A stretch of 64,000 bases of DNA from Corynebacterium kalinowskii. Its GTDB lineage: Bacteria > Actinomycetota > Actinomycetes > Mycobacteriales > Mycobacteriaceae. The DNA is taken from NCBI RefSeq assembly GCF_009734385.1, contig NZ_CP046452.1, positions 2,294,001-2,358,000 on the forward strand, in the 5' to 3' direction. Shown here piece after piece: positions 1-9,112 of this stretch. Under the pieces are notes generated by a model, which did no database searches, was not told where the DNA came from, and saw only the letters and a list, made by a program, of their open reading frames with translations. The translations under genes were made by a program, and so were the position numbers. Numbering within the stretch: position 1 is the first letter of the stretch; every line of letters starts with the position of its first letter.

Positions 1-1133
1 AGCCAAGTATCGCCTGCGCCGGCGGCTGAAACGTCTCCAGCAACCAGAATCCACATTGTGCCCGTGCCGTCAAAAACAATGTCTCCGGAATTTAGGCTAT
101 CAACATCGGTCGACATTTCAGCTGGCAACTTCGGAGTGCCTTTATTCTCCAAGGCTAAAGTTGCCACATTCGAAGGAAGCTTGGCATTCCCATTTGTATC
201 AACACTCAGTTTCGTAGCTGGCAACGAACTTACATCCGACAAACGACGAAGAACCCCATCCATACCAAAGGACCACAGCGCGCCATCCGCCGCGATGGAA
301 AGCCTATTTGTCTGTAGTTGACCTGGACCCGCTTTACCAACTACAAAGAAATCTCCTGTGGTCAGATCCACTTTGATCAAGTAATCAGTAAATACTGTTC
401 GAAGCGCTGTTTCATAACGCGTTGTAAAATACGCATAGCGCGGATTCTTTGGATCCTGAGCGAGGGCAGAAGAAGCATCACCGATCAAGAATCCAATATT
501 GTTCTTTATTCGCGGAATATCATATAGAGCTGTCATGGAGTTTGTTACTGGGTCCAAGTAGCCAATTTGGTCCGTGTATCCGTCACGACGACCAATAGCA
601 GACACATACCACTGCCGGTCACAAGTACCTGCCGAATTACCATTGTTCGCATCGACAGTCACCTGATGAGTGTTTACAGTAGTTTCCGGCAAAAAACGCC
701 AAGCAGAATCATCCCACCACTCACCAGTGAAGCTAATCGAGACGTCCTGGCTCTGAGTGACGTATGCCTCACAGGAAAAAGTGAATGTATCTCCAGGATA
801 GATACGAAGGCCGGATACGCCATCAGACGTTCCAGAAGAATTACAAAGCGAGTTTTGCTCTTCGGAGTACCAAACAGCCCTACCGTCTGTACGCGTGTTC
901 GTAACTTTGTACGTAACAGCAACTTGTCCTCCGCCCGCTGGAACCTGGTTCGGCTCTACGATCGACTCCATACTTAGCGAATTCGTCGCGATTGTCTTCG
1001 TATCAGCCCTCGCCTCCGGCCACACACCTCCCCACGGAACCATGATGCTCGCCAGGAGTAGCGATAGCACTGCAACAATCCCAAGCAGTGCACGCGGTAA
1101 AATCACTCGAACCTTAGACCCGTCCAGAAACAT
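1..1133 (-). CDS. Exported surface protein, 3' end outside the window
   Basis: An open frame runs from an ATG at 1133 to the left edge with no stop, so only the first ~377 codons are present. The start of the protein is a typical signal peptide: basic residues, then a hydrophobic stretch (LLGIVAVLSLLLASIMV), then an ARA|DT cleavage site near residue 43. After it comes a region like a beta-sandwich adhesion domain (QVAVTYKVTNTRTDGRAVWY) and then a part with beta-propeller-like phrases (IGYLDPVTNSM, LSIAADGALWSFG, DIVFDGTGTMWILVAG). The protein is therefore probably secreted or wall-anchored. Function not recognised; an LPXTG signal could lie in the missing part. Confidence 0.8.
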   Translation of the reverse strand, partial: MFLDGSKVRVILPRALLGIVAVLSLLLASIMVPWGGVWPEARADTKTIATNSLSMESIVEPNQVPAGGGQVAVTYKVTNTRTDGRAVWYSEEQNSLCNSSGTSDGVSGLRIYPGDTFTFSCEAYVTQSQDVSISFTGEWWDDSAWRFLPETTVNTHQVTVDANNGNSAGTCDRQWYVSAIGRRDGYTDQIGYLDPVTNSMTALYDIPRIKNNIGFLIGDASSALAQDPKNPRYAYFTTRYETALRTVFTDYLIKVDLTTGDFFVVGKAGPGQLQTNRLSIAADGALWSFGMDGVLRRLSDVSSLPATKLSVDTNGNAKLPSNVATLALENKGTPKLPAEMSTDVDSLNSGDIVFDGTGTMWILVAGDVSAAGAGDTW

Positions 1134-1362
1134 GCGTTACCAATCTTCTGATGGCGTCCCGCATCAAAAGATTCTGAAAAAAGCGCACGCTTCCTTGCAG
1201 CAACCTTTGAAGCAGGTCACTTAACCCGTATGCGCACAGCAAAGTTTCACTGAACACACGACTCTCGGAGTGAATGATAACCTAGCCGAGAACTTTGCGA
1301 GCATTTTGTAATAGTTTTGTTATCGTAGAGAATTGCCTAATCTACTCAAATAATGACCCAAA

Positions 1363-1986
1363 CTAAAGCTTCAACCGCCCACTCAACGCCCTCGACAGCG
1401 TCAGCTCATCGACAAACTCCAGGTCACCGCCCAATGGCATGCCGGAAGCAAGGCGTGAGACGGTCAAAGATGGGAAGTCGCGAAGCAAGCGGGCCAAATA
1501 CGAAGCTGTGGCCTCACCCTCAGTATTCGGGTCCGTTGCCAGAATTACCTCAGTAATGTCAGGCGACGACTCACCGGAGTCCGGCAAGACCCCAGCAATG
1601 CGCTGCAGTAGCGGCGTGATGTTCAGATCTCGTGGCCCGATGTTGGCCAACGGATCGAGTGCTCCCCCGAGCACGTGGTAGCGGCCCCGGTATTCGCCGG
1701 TCCGCTCAATAACTTGAATGTCTTTCGGCTCTTCAACAACGCAGATCATCGAAGTATCGCGTCCCGAATCCGCACAGATGCGACACACATCCTCGCGCGA
1801 CACGTTGCAGCAGATTCGGCAAAAGGTTACGCCCTCGCGCACCGCATCCAGCGCTGACTGCAATCGCGAGATGTCCTCGGATTCCACCTGCAACAGGTGA
1901 AAAGCAATGCGCTGCGCGGATTTGGGCCCAACCCCCGGGAGCCGAGAAAGTTCATCGATCAGATCCTGGAGGGGGCCTTCAAACAC
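1363..1986 (-). CDS. recR: Recombination protein RecR
   Basis: The 207-residue protein has the full RecR layout. An N-terminal helix-hairpin-helix ([20 protein letters not shown]) is followed by a four-cysteine zinc site ([16 protein letters not shown]) and a Toprim domain ([17 protein letters not shown] and following). The C-terminal [19 protein letters not shown] is the usual RecR ending. RecR works with RecF and RecO to load RecA on gapped DNA. It lies downstream of ybaB and dnaX on the same strand, the common bacterial dnaX-ybaB-recR order. Length is normal for the family. Confidence 0.97.
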   Translation of the reverse strand: MFEGPLQDLIDELSRLPGVGPKSAQRIAFHLLQVESEDISRLQSALDAVREGVTFCRICCNVSREDVCRICADSGRDTSMICVVEEPKDIQVIERTGEYRGRYHVLGGALDPLANIGPRDLNITPLLQRIAGVLPDSGESSPDITEVILATDPNTEGEATASYLARLLRDFPSLTVSRLASGMPLGGDLEFVDELTLSRALSGRLKL

Positions 1987-2033
1987 CGGGCAGCGCCTTA
2001 ACTAAAGAGTGGAAAGAATGGACATCGTAAAGC

Positions 2034-2351
2034 TTAGCCGAACAGTCCGCCGCCCATGCCCTGGGACAATGGGCCCATCTTCTCCTGGGCGAGCTCGCCG
2101 ATCTGGCGGTGCGCATCCATGAACGCGCCCTGGATGAGGTCCTGAAGGGTCTCGACGTCCTCAGGGTCAACAACCTGCGGATCGATCTCCACGGCGGTGA
2201 CGTCGCCGGAGCCCTGCAGGGTCACCTTGACCAGGCCATTGCCAGCATTGCCGATAACGGAGGAAGCGATGAGCTCGTTCTGAGCCTGCTGCAGCTGAGC
2301 CTGCATCTGCTGAGCCTGGGCGAGGAGCTGGGACATATCTGGCTGGGACAC
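2034..2351 (-). CDS. ybaB: YbaB/EbfC nucleoid-associated protein
   Basis: A 105-residue protein beginning with a glutamine-rich helix ([19 protein letters not shown]), followed by the YbaB core ([22 protein letters not shown]) and ending GMGGGLFG. These are hallmarks of the YbaB/EbfC dimeric DNA-binding family. It sits between dnaX and recR on the same strand, 47 bp before recR and 47 bp after dnaX, so the three are probably co-transcribed. Confidence 0.95.
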   Translation of the reverse strand: MSQPDMSQLLAQAQQMQAQLQQAQNELIASSVIGNAGNGLVKVTLQGSGDVTAVEIDPQVVDPEDVETLQDLIQGAFMDAHRQIGELAQEKMGPLSQGMGGGLFG

Positions 2352-2398
2352 GGGAGTACCTTTCGTTGGGGTCAGTTCCTTGCGATTCTACCGAATTG

Positions 2399-4498
2399 CT
2401 ACAGCGGGCGAGCCCCGAGCTCCGAGGTAAGCATCTCCATCGCGATCGTCTTCGCGTCTCGATGATCATAATTCGCAGGCCCGGTGGCCTCCTCGATCAT
2501 CTGCTCTTCCTCCGACTCCGGCTGTGGCTCGGGCTCCGACGTTGGGGCTGAAGGTGCAGGCGGCGCCCACTCCTCCGGCTCCGGCTCGTCCTCAGGCTCC
2601 GGCGGCAACGGCACCCCGCCCGTAAAGCTGTGCTTCATCGCCTCACGGCCGCGCTCAGCGAGCTCCTGCCAGCGCTTCTTCGGCGCAGGCTGCTCGGGCA
2701 CGCTTGTCGACGCCACCTCTTCCGACTTCACCGGTTCCGCTGCAGCGCCACCCAATGCCACGGGCGCACCCCACCCAGTTGACTGAGCGGGTTCAGGCTC
2801 TGGTTCAGGGTCCGGCTCTTCCTGCTTTACCTCGGGCTGCCACGTTTTCTGTTGTGGCTCGCGCTTTTGGGATCCAGACAGCGGCACCGTGCCGACCTCT
2901 ACGCGAACCTGCAAGTCCAACCCAGTCACGCTCTTGACCGCGCTAACCAGGGCCTTATTGTTGTTCGCCGCGTTGAGTCGCTGTGCGAGGGCTCCCGTGT
3001 TGTGGCCGACAATGAGCTCGTCATTTTCCAGGCCGAGCACCTTGGCCTCAGTGAGCATGATCTCCGCGACCTGGTTCTGCTTGCCCACCATCTTGCGGAT
3101 ATCCAGCCACTTCGAGCGGATAAGTTCGAGGGGATCACCGGCGATTGGCTCGGCGGCAGGAGTCGGTGCAGGAGCCGGCTTTGATTCTGGGGCAGGCTTG
3201 GGGGCCGGCGCAGGCGCCATTTTTGGCTCGGGCTTTGGCTCCGGCTTTGGGGCTTCCGGAGTAGGTACTGGAGCGGGAGCTGGCGCAACAGCCGCCTTCG
3301 CTGCCGCCCGCTGGGCACGCCAATTGCTCGCGGCAGAGGCGGCAGGAGCTCCAGCAGACGCAGGTGCACCAGAAGGTGCAGCGCCTCCACCAGCAGCAGG
3401 AGCCGTCACCGCCAGCATCATCCGGGCGCACATGATCTCCAGGAGCAGGCGCGGCGAGGTTGCGCCACGGAGGTCTTCCACCTGGTCATTGACCAAGGCA
3501 GCCAGGGATGCGAGGCGACGGGCGTCGAAAAGCTGCGCTTGCTCGAGCAAAACGGGTTGGTGGTCGGCGGGGGCTTCCACGAGGCCGAGCGAGATGGCAT
3601 CCGGGACGGCCTGGAGGACCATGAGGTCGCGGAGTCGGTCGAGGAGGTCGTGGGCGAAGCGGCGGGGGTCGTGGCCTGCGTTGATGACGTCATCGACGCA
3701 GGTAAACAGGCCCGCTTGATCGCCGGAGGCAACGGCATTGATCGCGGCATCGATCAGGGAAGAATCCGTGACCCCGAGCAAAGGGACGGCCTCCGAGTAG
3801 GTCAGTCCGGAAGGCCCGGAGCCGGCCAACAGCTGGTCCAGGATCGACAGCGAATCGCGGGGCGAACCACCACCGGCACGGATGACCAATGGGAACACCG
3901 AATCCTCCACCTGGACGCCTTCAGCGTCACAGGTGCGCTGCAGCAGCCCGCGCATGTCCGGTGGAGTGAGCAGCCGGAACGGGTAATGGTGCGTGCGCGA
4001 GCGGATGGTACCGATCACTTTTTCCGGCTCGGTGGTGGCGAAGATGAAGATGAGGTGCTCTGGCGGCTCCTCCACGATCTTCAGCAGGGCATTCGAGCCC
4101 TCCTTGGTGATCATGTGCGCTTCGTCGATGATGAAAACGCGGTAGCGAGAGTCGGCAGGAGCATAAAAAGCGCGATCGCGCAGCTCACGCATATCCTCCA
4201 CACCGTTGTGCGAAGCAGCGTCAAGCTCGGTCACATCCAAATTGCCAGGGCCACCCGGCGCGAGCGACACACAGGACGGGCAGACACCGCATGGGGTCGA
4301 AGTCGGCCCCTCAACGCAGTTCAGAGAGCGTGCCAAGATGCGCGCAGAAGAAGTCTTACCGCAACCGCGGGGACCGGAAAACAGGTAAGCGTGATTAATG
4401 CGTCCACTATCCAGCGCCACGCTCAGCGGGCGAGTTACCTGTTCCTGGCCCACGACCTCAGCAAAGCTGGCCGGGCGATACTTGCGATAAAGAGCCAC
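2399..4498 (-). CDS. dnaX: DNA polymerase III gamma/tau clamp-loader subunit
   Basis: The 699-residue protein starts MALYRKYRPASFAEVVGQ, as DnaX proteins do. Walker A is GPRGCGKTS near residue 42, the zinc site is C-x8-C-x2-C-x2-C near 60-75, and Walker B is FIIDEAH near 125. The AAA+ core is followed by domain III and then a long proline-, alanine- and glutamate-rich linker typical of actinobacterial tau. The last ~200 residues should bind polymerase and helicase. I saw no A-rich slippery heptamer of the E. coli gamma-frameshift type. The gene starts 17 bp after the LamG gene ends. Confidence 0.96.
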   Translation of the reverse strand: MALYRKYRPASFAEVVGQEQVTRPLSVALDSGRINHAYLFSGPRGCGKTSSARILARSLNCVEGPTSTPCGVCPSCVSLAPGGPGNLDVTELDAASHNGVEDMRELRDRAFYAPADSRYRVFIIDEAHMITKEGSNALLKIVEEPPEHLIFIFATTEPEKVIGTIRSRTHHYPFRLLTPPDMRGLLQRTCDAEGVQVEDSVFPLVIRAGGGSPRDSLSILDQLLAGSGPSGLTYSEAVPLLGVTDSSLIDAAINAVASGDQAGLFTCVDDVINAGHDPRRFAHDLLDRLRDLMVLQAVPDAISLGLVEAPADHQPVLLEQAQLFDARRLASLAALVNDQVEDLRGATSPRLLLEIMCARMMLAVTAPAAGGGAAPSGAPASAGAPAASAASNWRAQRAAAKAAVAPAPAPVPTPEAPKPEPKPEPKMAPAPAPKPAPESKPAPAPTPAAEPIAGDPLELIRSKWLDIRKMVGKQNQVAEIMLTEAKVLGLENDELIVGHNTGALAQRLNAANNNKALVSAVKSVTGLDLQVRVEVGTVPLSGSQKREPQQKTWQPEVKQEEPDPEPEPEPAQSTGWGAPVALGGAAAEPVKSEEVASTSVPEQPAPKKRWQELAERGREAMKHSFTGGVPLPPEPEDEPEPEEWAPPAPSAPTSEPEPQPESEEEQMIEEATGPANYDHRDAKTIAMEMLTSELGARPL

Positions 4499-4515
4499 GA
4501 ACTAAAGACTACCGG

Positions 4516-5409
4516 TTACTGGGAAGCGTAGTAGTGAGAGGTGATCTCCCGGTCATCTAGCGCACGGGAGTAAGCGGCCGCGAACGCCAGATCGCCTTCG
4601 TAGCAAGCTGCCCCTTGCTCCGCTGACGGCCAACCAGTCTCGTTGTCGCATCCGATACGGACATAGCCCAAGAACTCAGCAGTGCCCGGGGCTTCCACAG
4701 TTTCGGCCACCAGGATCCCATCCGTGAAAATGCTCAACGTGTCCGCGGAGCGGCGGGCCACGATGTGGTGCCACTGGCCGTCGTTAATTGGCGTGCCTGA
4801 GACCGCGGTGCTGTACCCGCCTCGCTGCGCCGTGGAGAAGACCAGGCCGCCCGTCGCCGGGTCGATATTGAGTTTCAGGGTTGCCTCTCCTCTGCCGCCG
4901 TCCGGCGTTTGTGAAGAGTAGAAGCCCATGAGCGTGCCTTCAGCAGCGGTGGTGCGCACCCACATTTCCGAGGTGTAGTCGCCTGGCGTCTGCAGCTGCT
5001 GCGAGGTTGCAATGTAGCTCTTCGCACCCATCGCCGGAATAGAAATGGCTTGGGTATCGTCGCGACGGCATGGGCTAGCGAACACCGACTCCATCGCCGG
5101 AATATGCAAAAGGCCGAGGTTGCCGTTGGGCGACAAGTCTTCTAGCTCACGCCCTGTCGACGGCACCTGCACCTGGTAGGCGAAGATGGCGCCATCGGCC
5201 GCCGAAGCACCCATCGAACGTTCACATGTGGTCCTGTCAGCGTCCAAAGTCCCTACGCTCCTGTGCCCAGATTTGATCCCCGCGGCGTTCTCCGAGGTCA
5301 GCTGCGCGGTAAACGCACCCATCGTTTCACTCGGCTGCAAGCCAAAGCACACCACCAGCACCACAAAAAGAGCGAACACGATGTGCGCCAAACGTGAGTT
5401 CTTAGACAT
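4516..5409 (-). CDS. Secreted LamG-domain protein with SipW-type signal
   Basis: 297 residues from an ATG at 5409 that overlaps the end of the signal peptidase gene by 8 bp. The N-terminus has a short basic stretch, a hydrophobic segment (LAHIVFALFVVLVVCFGL) and the motif MGAFTAQLTSENAAG. That motif mirrors MGAYSASLTNEENTAG in the operon's first gene and fits a SipW-dependent signal. The body is a concanavalin-like LamG fold (YTSEMWVRTTAAEGTLMGFY, DGQWHHIVARRSADTLSIFT, FAAAYSRALDDREITSHY). It is probably exported and processed by the neighbouring peptidase; its ligand is unknown. Confidence 0.82.
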   Translation of the reverse strand: MSKNSRLAHIVFALFVVLVVCFGLQPSETMGAFTAQLTSENAAGIKSGHRSVGTLDADRTTCERSMGASAADGAIFAYQVQVPSTGRELEDLSPNGNLGLLHIPAMESVFASPCRRDDTQAISIPAMGAKSYIATSQQLQTPGDYTSEMWVRTTAAEGTLMGFYSSQTPDGGRGEATLKLNIDPATGGLVFSTAQRGGYSTAVSGTPINDGQWHHIVARRSADTLSIFTDGILVAETVEAPGTAEFLGYVRIGCDNETGWPSAEQGAACYEGDLAFAAAYSRALDDREITSHYYASQ

Positions 5410-6232
5410 TGTGCTCACCCCGCTTCCGGCGGGCAGCAATGAGATCCTGCAGGAAGAACAGCACATACGGGGACAGGATGAACGCGGCGATGCCAGTGAT
5501 CCACTTCCAGTCCAGCGCCATGCGTGGCTTGAAACTGAACGCACCCATCTGGTTACGCTCGCGAGCTTCGGCAAAGCCATCCGTTCCCGCAGGGAAGAGC
5601 TCGTCGGTCATCGTGCCATTCGCACCGGCCCCGTGCACCTGAACGGGCAACAGGCCAGTGGACACCACGTGTGCCTGAGCACTGGCACCGCCTCCGGTAC
5701 CGCTGAGCTGCATCGCCAGCAGATCGACACCGAACAGCGGTTTGAGCACCACCAAGCCCAGCGCCAAACCGCAGTACACGCCAAGAAAACGGTAGCGGCT
5801 CCGGGCACGCGGATCAGTCATTGGCGTGGTCACGAAATGCATCAGCAGCCAGCCGCCCAGCACATACGGCAGCAGCTTCAGCAGGTGCCCGCCCCAGCTC
5901 CAGGACCACACCACCTTGCCAACGATCTCCGATTCATGCACCGGTAACGGATCGTTCGAACCGTTCAGATCGCCCTTTGTGATCACTCCCGCCGATGTCA
6001 CGGACACCACGCGGTGGGTGCGCGTCAGTTCCGAACCCACTTCGTATGTGATGATGTCTCCGGCAAGTATCTCGCTTGCCGACGCCGGAGCCGTCACTGC
6101 TAAAGCCCCCACGGGCAGCGCAGTTCCCATCGACGGGGTCGAAAGAATGTGCATCCGCAAGCCCAGCAGCGCGCCCACGAGTAGGGCGAGCAGGAGGACC
6201 CCAGCGGATGCTGAGGCGATCAGCCGTTTCAC
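5402..6232 (-). CDS. SipW-like type I signal peptidase
   Basis: 276 residues. An N-terminal membrane segment (GVLLLALLVGALLGLRM) leads to the catalytic serine in STPSMGTALP (about Ser34). Box D is TRTHRVVSV, where a histidine (about His73) replaces the lysine of classical LepB. GVITKGDLNGSNDPLPV is the conserved box E. A Ser-His pair is typical of the SipW/archaeal/ER signal peptidase branch. One further membrane segment follows near 120-140 and more near the C-terminus, with an ~80-residue external loop between them that is unusual for the family. Flanked by two likely substrates, 4 bp after one and overlapping the other. Confidence 0.88.
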   Translation of the reverse strand: MKRLIASASAGVLLLALLVGALLGLRMHILSTPSMGTALPVGALAVTAPASASEILAGDIITYEVGSELTRTHRVVSVTSAGVITKGDLNGSNDPLPVHESEIVGKVVWSWSWGGHLLKLLPYVLGGWLLMHFVTTPMTDPRARSRYRFLGVYCGLALGLVVLKPLFGVDLLAMQLSGTGGGASAQAHVVSTGLLPVQVHGAGANGTMTDELFPAGTDGFAEARERNQMGAFSFKPRMALDWKWITGIAAFILSPYVLFFLQDLIAARRKRGEHNV

Positions 6233-6236
6233 GTTA

Positions 6237-6830
6237 TTAAGCCGTGAATGTCCAAGTCAGAGGCTGGCTAATGGCACCACCCTGAATGTCATTTCCGGCC
6301 TTTTCATTCACCGTTGCAGTAACAGAGAACGGACGGAGCTCACTTGGAGCCACCGGTGCCTGCAGTGTGAAGGTCTGGTGTGCCAGCTGCGCAGCAGATC
6401 CTTCGAAGATTAGCGTGTGCCCGTCCATAATCTGGATGAGCATCTTGTCGCAGGCAGTGCCGGTGCCGATTTCGGTGCAGGCGCCAGCCGCGAGCGTGAA
6501 GGCGGTGGCGGTGACGGAGCCGTCGTTACGCATGGCGAAGTCGGTGGTGAGTGACTCGCCCGGCATCATGTCCAAGTTTCCACCGTACTTATTCAAACTG
6601 GAACAGACCGCGGCGTTGTTGTTGCCGGAGGTGGAAGTACAGATGGTGCTGCGGCCACCTTCGGCGACTTCAGTCATGACCAAGGAGCCCGTTCCGGCGG
6701 TGTTTTCTTCGTTGGTGAGGGATGCCGAGTACGCCCCCATGGTGCTCATTCCCAGAGAAGCAACGAGTGCGGTGGATGCCAGGGATGCGGGCACCAACCA
6801 GGCATTCTTCGCCAAAAACGCAGAGGCCAT
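6237..6830 (-). CDS. SipW-dependent exported protein (TasA/CalY-like)
   Basis: 197 residues. The signal is of the TasA type: a hydrophobic segment (WLVPASLASTALVASLGM) followed by STMGAYSASLTNEENTAGTG. The remaining ~150 residues are a beta-rich domain with paired cysteines (ICTS..AVCSS, ACTE..ACDK), suggesting disulfides. A good ribosome site (AAAGGAAAATTAAAC) precedes the ATG. First gene of a three-gene operon with the peptidase and the LamG protein. By analogy with Bacillus it could be a fibre or matrix subunit; that role is inference. Confidence 0.82.
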   Translation of the reverse strand: MASAFLAKNAWLVPASLASTALVASLGMSTMGAYSASLTNEENTAGTGSLVMTEVAEGGRSTICTSTSGNNNAAVCSSLNKYGGNLDMMPGESLTTDFAMRNDGSVTATAFTLAAGACTEIGTGTACDKMLIQIMDGHTLIFEGSAAQLAHQTFTLQAPVAPSELRPFSVTATVNEKAGNDIQGGAISQPLTWTFTA

Positions 6831-6900
6831 GTTTAATTTTCCTTTAAGCGGTAAAACAGTCTATTTCTATACTCATTAAACCACCTAAATTGATGTGACG

Positions 6901-7422
6901 TTAACGCTGCAGGTTGAAGACATCAATCTGCTGCTCCACTAACGCTCGCTGCAGCTCGGCCAAGCCATAGGTCTGCAAATACTCCAGTTCCGCATCCGTG
7001 AGCGGCAAGATTTGCAGCATGAGGGTCATGATGCCTGCATCTTTGAAGTGCGGGACATCTCCGCCCCATGGGAAAGGCACAACCAGCAGGCTATGCGCGA
7101 CGCTGAGTCCCGGCACCAGTGCACCAGCGCCCGGGACCACCTCACCCGGCTGCGGAATGATATCTGTGTCCCGAAGCATGGCAGCAGTGGCGCTGACCAA
7201 CTCCTTCAGACCTTTTTCACTACTGGCTACGGCGAAAAGCTCGACGCGGATGTCGTGGTCTTCCGCTTCCAGCCCCGTCTCCACGTGCTGGAAATCTAAG
7301 GTACTGGCTATGAACTGGCCGTCGTCATGGAAATTGGCGACATGAAAATCGCCGACCAGATCGATGGTCACTTCACCAGGGAAGAGCCCATCAACCCAGA
7401 CGGCGACTTCTTGAAGATTCAC
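6901..7422 (-). CDS. Suppressor-of-fused (SUFU) domain protein
   Basis: 173 residues, overlapping the end of aspT by 4 bp, so translationally coupled to it. The sequence shows SUFU-family features: the early FHDDGQFIASTLDF block, FAVASSEKGLKELVSATAAMLRD, the HSLLVVPFPWG strand and the late ILPLTDAELEYLQTYG motif. Bacterial SUFU-domain proteins are often linked to immunity in toxin systems, but no toxin gene is next to this one. Function unknown. Confidence 0.7.
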   Translation of the reverse strand: MNLQEVAVWVDGLFPGEVTIDLVGDFHVANFHDDGQFIASTLDFQHVETGLEAEDHDIRVELFAVASSEKGLKELVSATAAMLRDTDIIPQPGEVVPGAGALVPGLSVAHSLLVVPFPWGGDVPHFKDAGIMTLMLQILPLTDAELEYLQTYGLAELQRALVEQQIDVFNLQR

Positions 7423-8678
7423 TGCTCCAGCGCCGCCAAGAGCACACAGGTGGCGACACCATCCATCGCGATTTCAAGCTCTTCCACCGGCGGAAGCGAT
7501 GGAGCCAGGCGGATGTTCTTGTTCTCCGGATCATTGCCGTACGGGAAGCTCGCGCCCGCGGCCGTCAGCGCGATGCCCGCATCCTTCGCCAGTTCAACCA
7601 CACGCTTCGCGGTGCCAGGGACCACATCGAGGGAGATGAAGTAGCCACCGGTTGGCTTGGTCCACTCGGCCACGCCATACTCACCCAGACGGCTCTCAAG
7701 AATTTCCAGCACCTTCGCGAACTTCGGAGCCAACGAGCGCGCGTGCTTGCGCATCACCTGCTTGACGCCCTCCGCGTCCCCAAAGAACTGCGCGTGGGCC
7801 AGCTGATTGATCTTGTTCGGACCAATACCCCGCACGAGTGCGTGGCTGTTGTACCAGGTCAAGTTCTCATCGCTCGAATTAAAGAATGCGACGCCCGCAC
7901 CAGCCTGAGTGATTTTGCTTGTCGACGACATCGACCAGAATCGGTTGCCACCGAGCTTTACTACATCCGTGATCTCCGGGAAGTTCTCGTCCAGGGTGTG
8001 GATGGCGTAGGCGTTGTCCCACACAACGCGGAAATCCGGTGCAGCGGTCTCCATGGTGACCAGGCGGTTGATGGTGTCCGCATCGAAGGTCACACCCGTC
8101 GGGTTGCCGAACATCGGCACCACCCACATGCCCTTGACCTGTGGATCCTTCACCAGTTCCTCGACCTGGTCCATGTCCGGGCCGATCGGAGTCATTGGGA
8201 CAGTAATCATCTCAAAGCCGAAATGCTCGGTGATGGTGAAGTGACGATCGTAACCAGGAACCGGGCAGATCCACTTGACCTGCCCCTCGTCCTTCCAGGG
8301 CTTCTCGGAATCGTTGTTGCCCCAGATGTAAGACCAGCTGATCAGGTCGAACATGATGTTCAGGGATGAGGAGTCCGCAGCGATGAGGTTCTTTACCTCC
8401 ACCCCGAGGACCTCGGCCCAGATCTCGCGGATGCTGGTGAGCCCGACGAGGTTGCCGTAGTTACGGCAGTCGGTGCCGTCCTTATCGATGAAATTCTCGC
8501 CCGGCAGGCTCAGCAGATCGGTGCAAATGTCCAGCTGCTCGGAGGAAGGCTTGCCACGGGTCAGATTCAGCTTGAGATTGCGAGACTTCAGCTCGTCGTA
8601 CTTGCCCTGAATGTCAGTCTTGAGCTCGGCGAACTGCTCTGCAGTCAAATCTTTCAAAGCCACGTCGGTGCCTTCCAT
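7419..8678 (-). CDS. aspT: Aspartate aminotransferase, class I PLP enzyme
   Basis: 419 residues matching the actinobacterial AspT type (aminotransferase subgroup Ic). The start resembles C. glutamicum AspT (KYDELKSRNLKLNLTRGKPS). The PLP lysine lies in SMSSTSKITQAGAG, and VPMFGNPTGVTF and VVWDNAYA are the usual PLP-binding segments. It should interconvert aspartate and 2-oxoglutarate with oxaloacetate and glutamate. Its place just upstream of the dnaX group matches C. glutamicum. ATG at 8678 is used; a GTG at 8663 is possible. Confidence 0.93.
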   Translation of the reverse strand: MEGTDVALKDLTAEQFAELKTDIQGKYDELKSRNLKLNLTRGKPSSEQLDICTDLLSLPGENFIDKDGTDCRNYGNLVGLTSIREIWAEVLGVEVKNLIAADSSSLNIMFDLISWSYIWGNNDSEKPWKDEGQVKWICPVPGYDRHFTITEHFGFEMITVPMTPIGPDMDQVEELVKDPQVKGMWVVPMFGNPTGVTFDADTINRLVTMETAAPDFRVVWDNAYAIHTLDENFPEITDVVKLGGNRFWSMSSTSKITQAGAGVAFFNSSDENLTWYNSHALVRGIGPNKINQLAHAQFFGDAEGVKQVMRKHARSLAPKFAKVLEILESRLGEYGVAEWTKPTGGYFISLDVVPGTAKRVVELAKDAGIALTAAGASFPYGNDPENKNIRLAPSLPPVEELEIAMDGVATCVLLAALEQ

Positions 8679-8768
8679 CGGATGGAATCGAATGTTACGG
8701 CTACCACTCTAGACTGTGGACGGAAACACAAAAAGGGCAACCCGTAGATTGCCCCTAAATGAGAAATA

Positions 8769-8863
8769 AAGGGGACCCCGCGCACCCGACAGAGCTCGCT
8801 GACCCTTGCTGCATTCCTGCCCTGGGGGAGTTCACAAGATAATCGCCACACGGGATCCTGCTG
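8769..8863 (-). ncRNA. ffs: Signal recognition particle 4.5S RNA (small bacterial type)
   Basis: On the minus strand the sequence GGGCAGGAATGCAGCAAGGG with the matching AGCGAGCTCTGTC arm is the conserved helix 8 and tetraloop region of bacterial SRP RNA. The ends (GGATCCCG and CGCGGGGTCC) pair to close the rod. Exact ends are estimated. It binds Ffh for membrane-protein targeting. A location between tRNA-Ser and the aspT-dnaX genes is usual for this group. Confidence 0.9.
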
Positions 8864-8983
8864 CATACCTTATCGGTTAATGACTTATGGAGCCAAACCG
8901 CGCCCGTTGAACTGCGATTTTGTTATCTGGCAGGTTGTTTAGTAAAGTCTTCCGGGTAGCAAACACTAGCTGTTTGTCACGCT

Positions 8984-9069
8984 GGAGGATTCGACTAGCG
9001 GCCTATGTCACACGCCTGGAACGCGTGCGGGGTTAACGCCCCTCAAGGGTTCAAATCCCTTATCCTCCG
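8984..9069 (+). tRNA. tRNA-Ser (anticodon GGA)
   Basis: Acceptor arms GGAGGAT and ATCCTCC pair. The anticodon stem CACGC/GCGTG encloses loop CTGGAAC with anticodon GGA. A long class II variable arm (CGGGGTTAACGCCCC) and a T-arm AAGGGTTCAAATCCCTT complete it. Length 86 nt with discriminator G and no encoded CCA. Confidence 0.97.
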
Positions 9070-9079
9070 CAATTTGAGA

Positions 9080-9112
9080 AGCCCCAGTTCTTAGGAACTG
9101 GGGCTTTTATTG
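9080..9112 (+). terminator. Intrinsic terminator after tRNA-Ser(GGA)
   Basis: A perfect 11-bp stem (AGCCCCAGTTC/GAACTGGGGCT) with a TTAG loop is followed by TTTTATTG on the plus strand. It overlaps the last codons of the converging gene at 9107 and may end that transcript too. Confidence 0.9.

Noticed and set aside
2399..4498. A gamma/tau frameshift in dnaX
   Set aside because: No A-rich or comparable slippery heptamer with a following stop was seen; the linker is GC-rich.
3539..4531. A 330-codon plus-strand frame over dnaX
   Set aside because: dnaX is certain on the other strand and the frame shows no motif.
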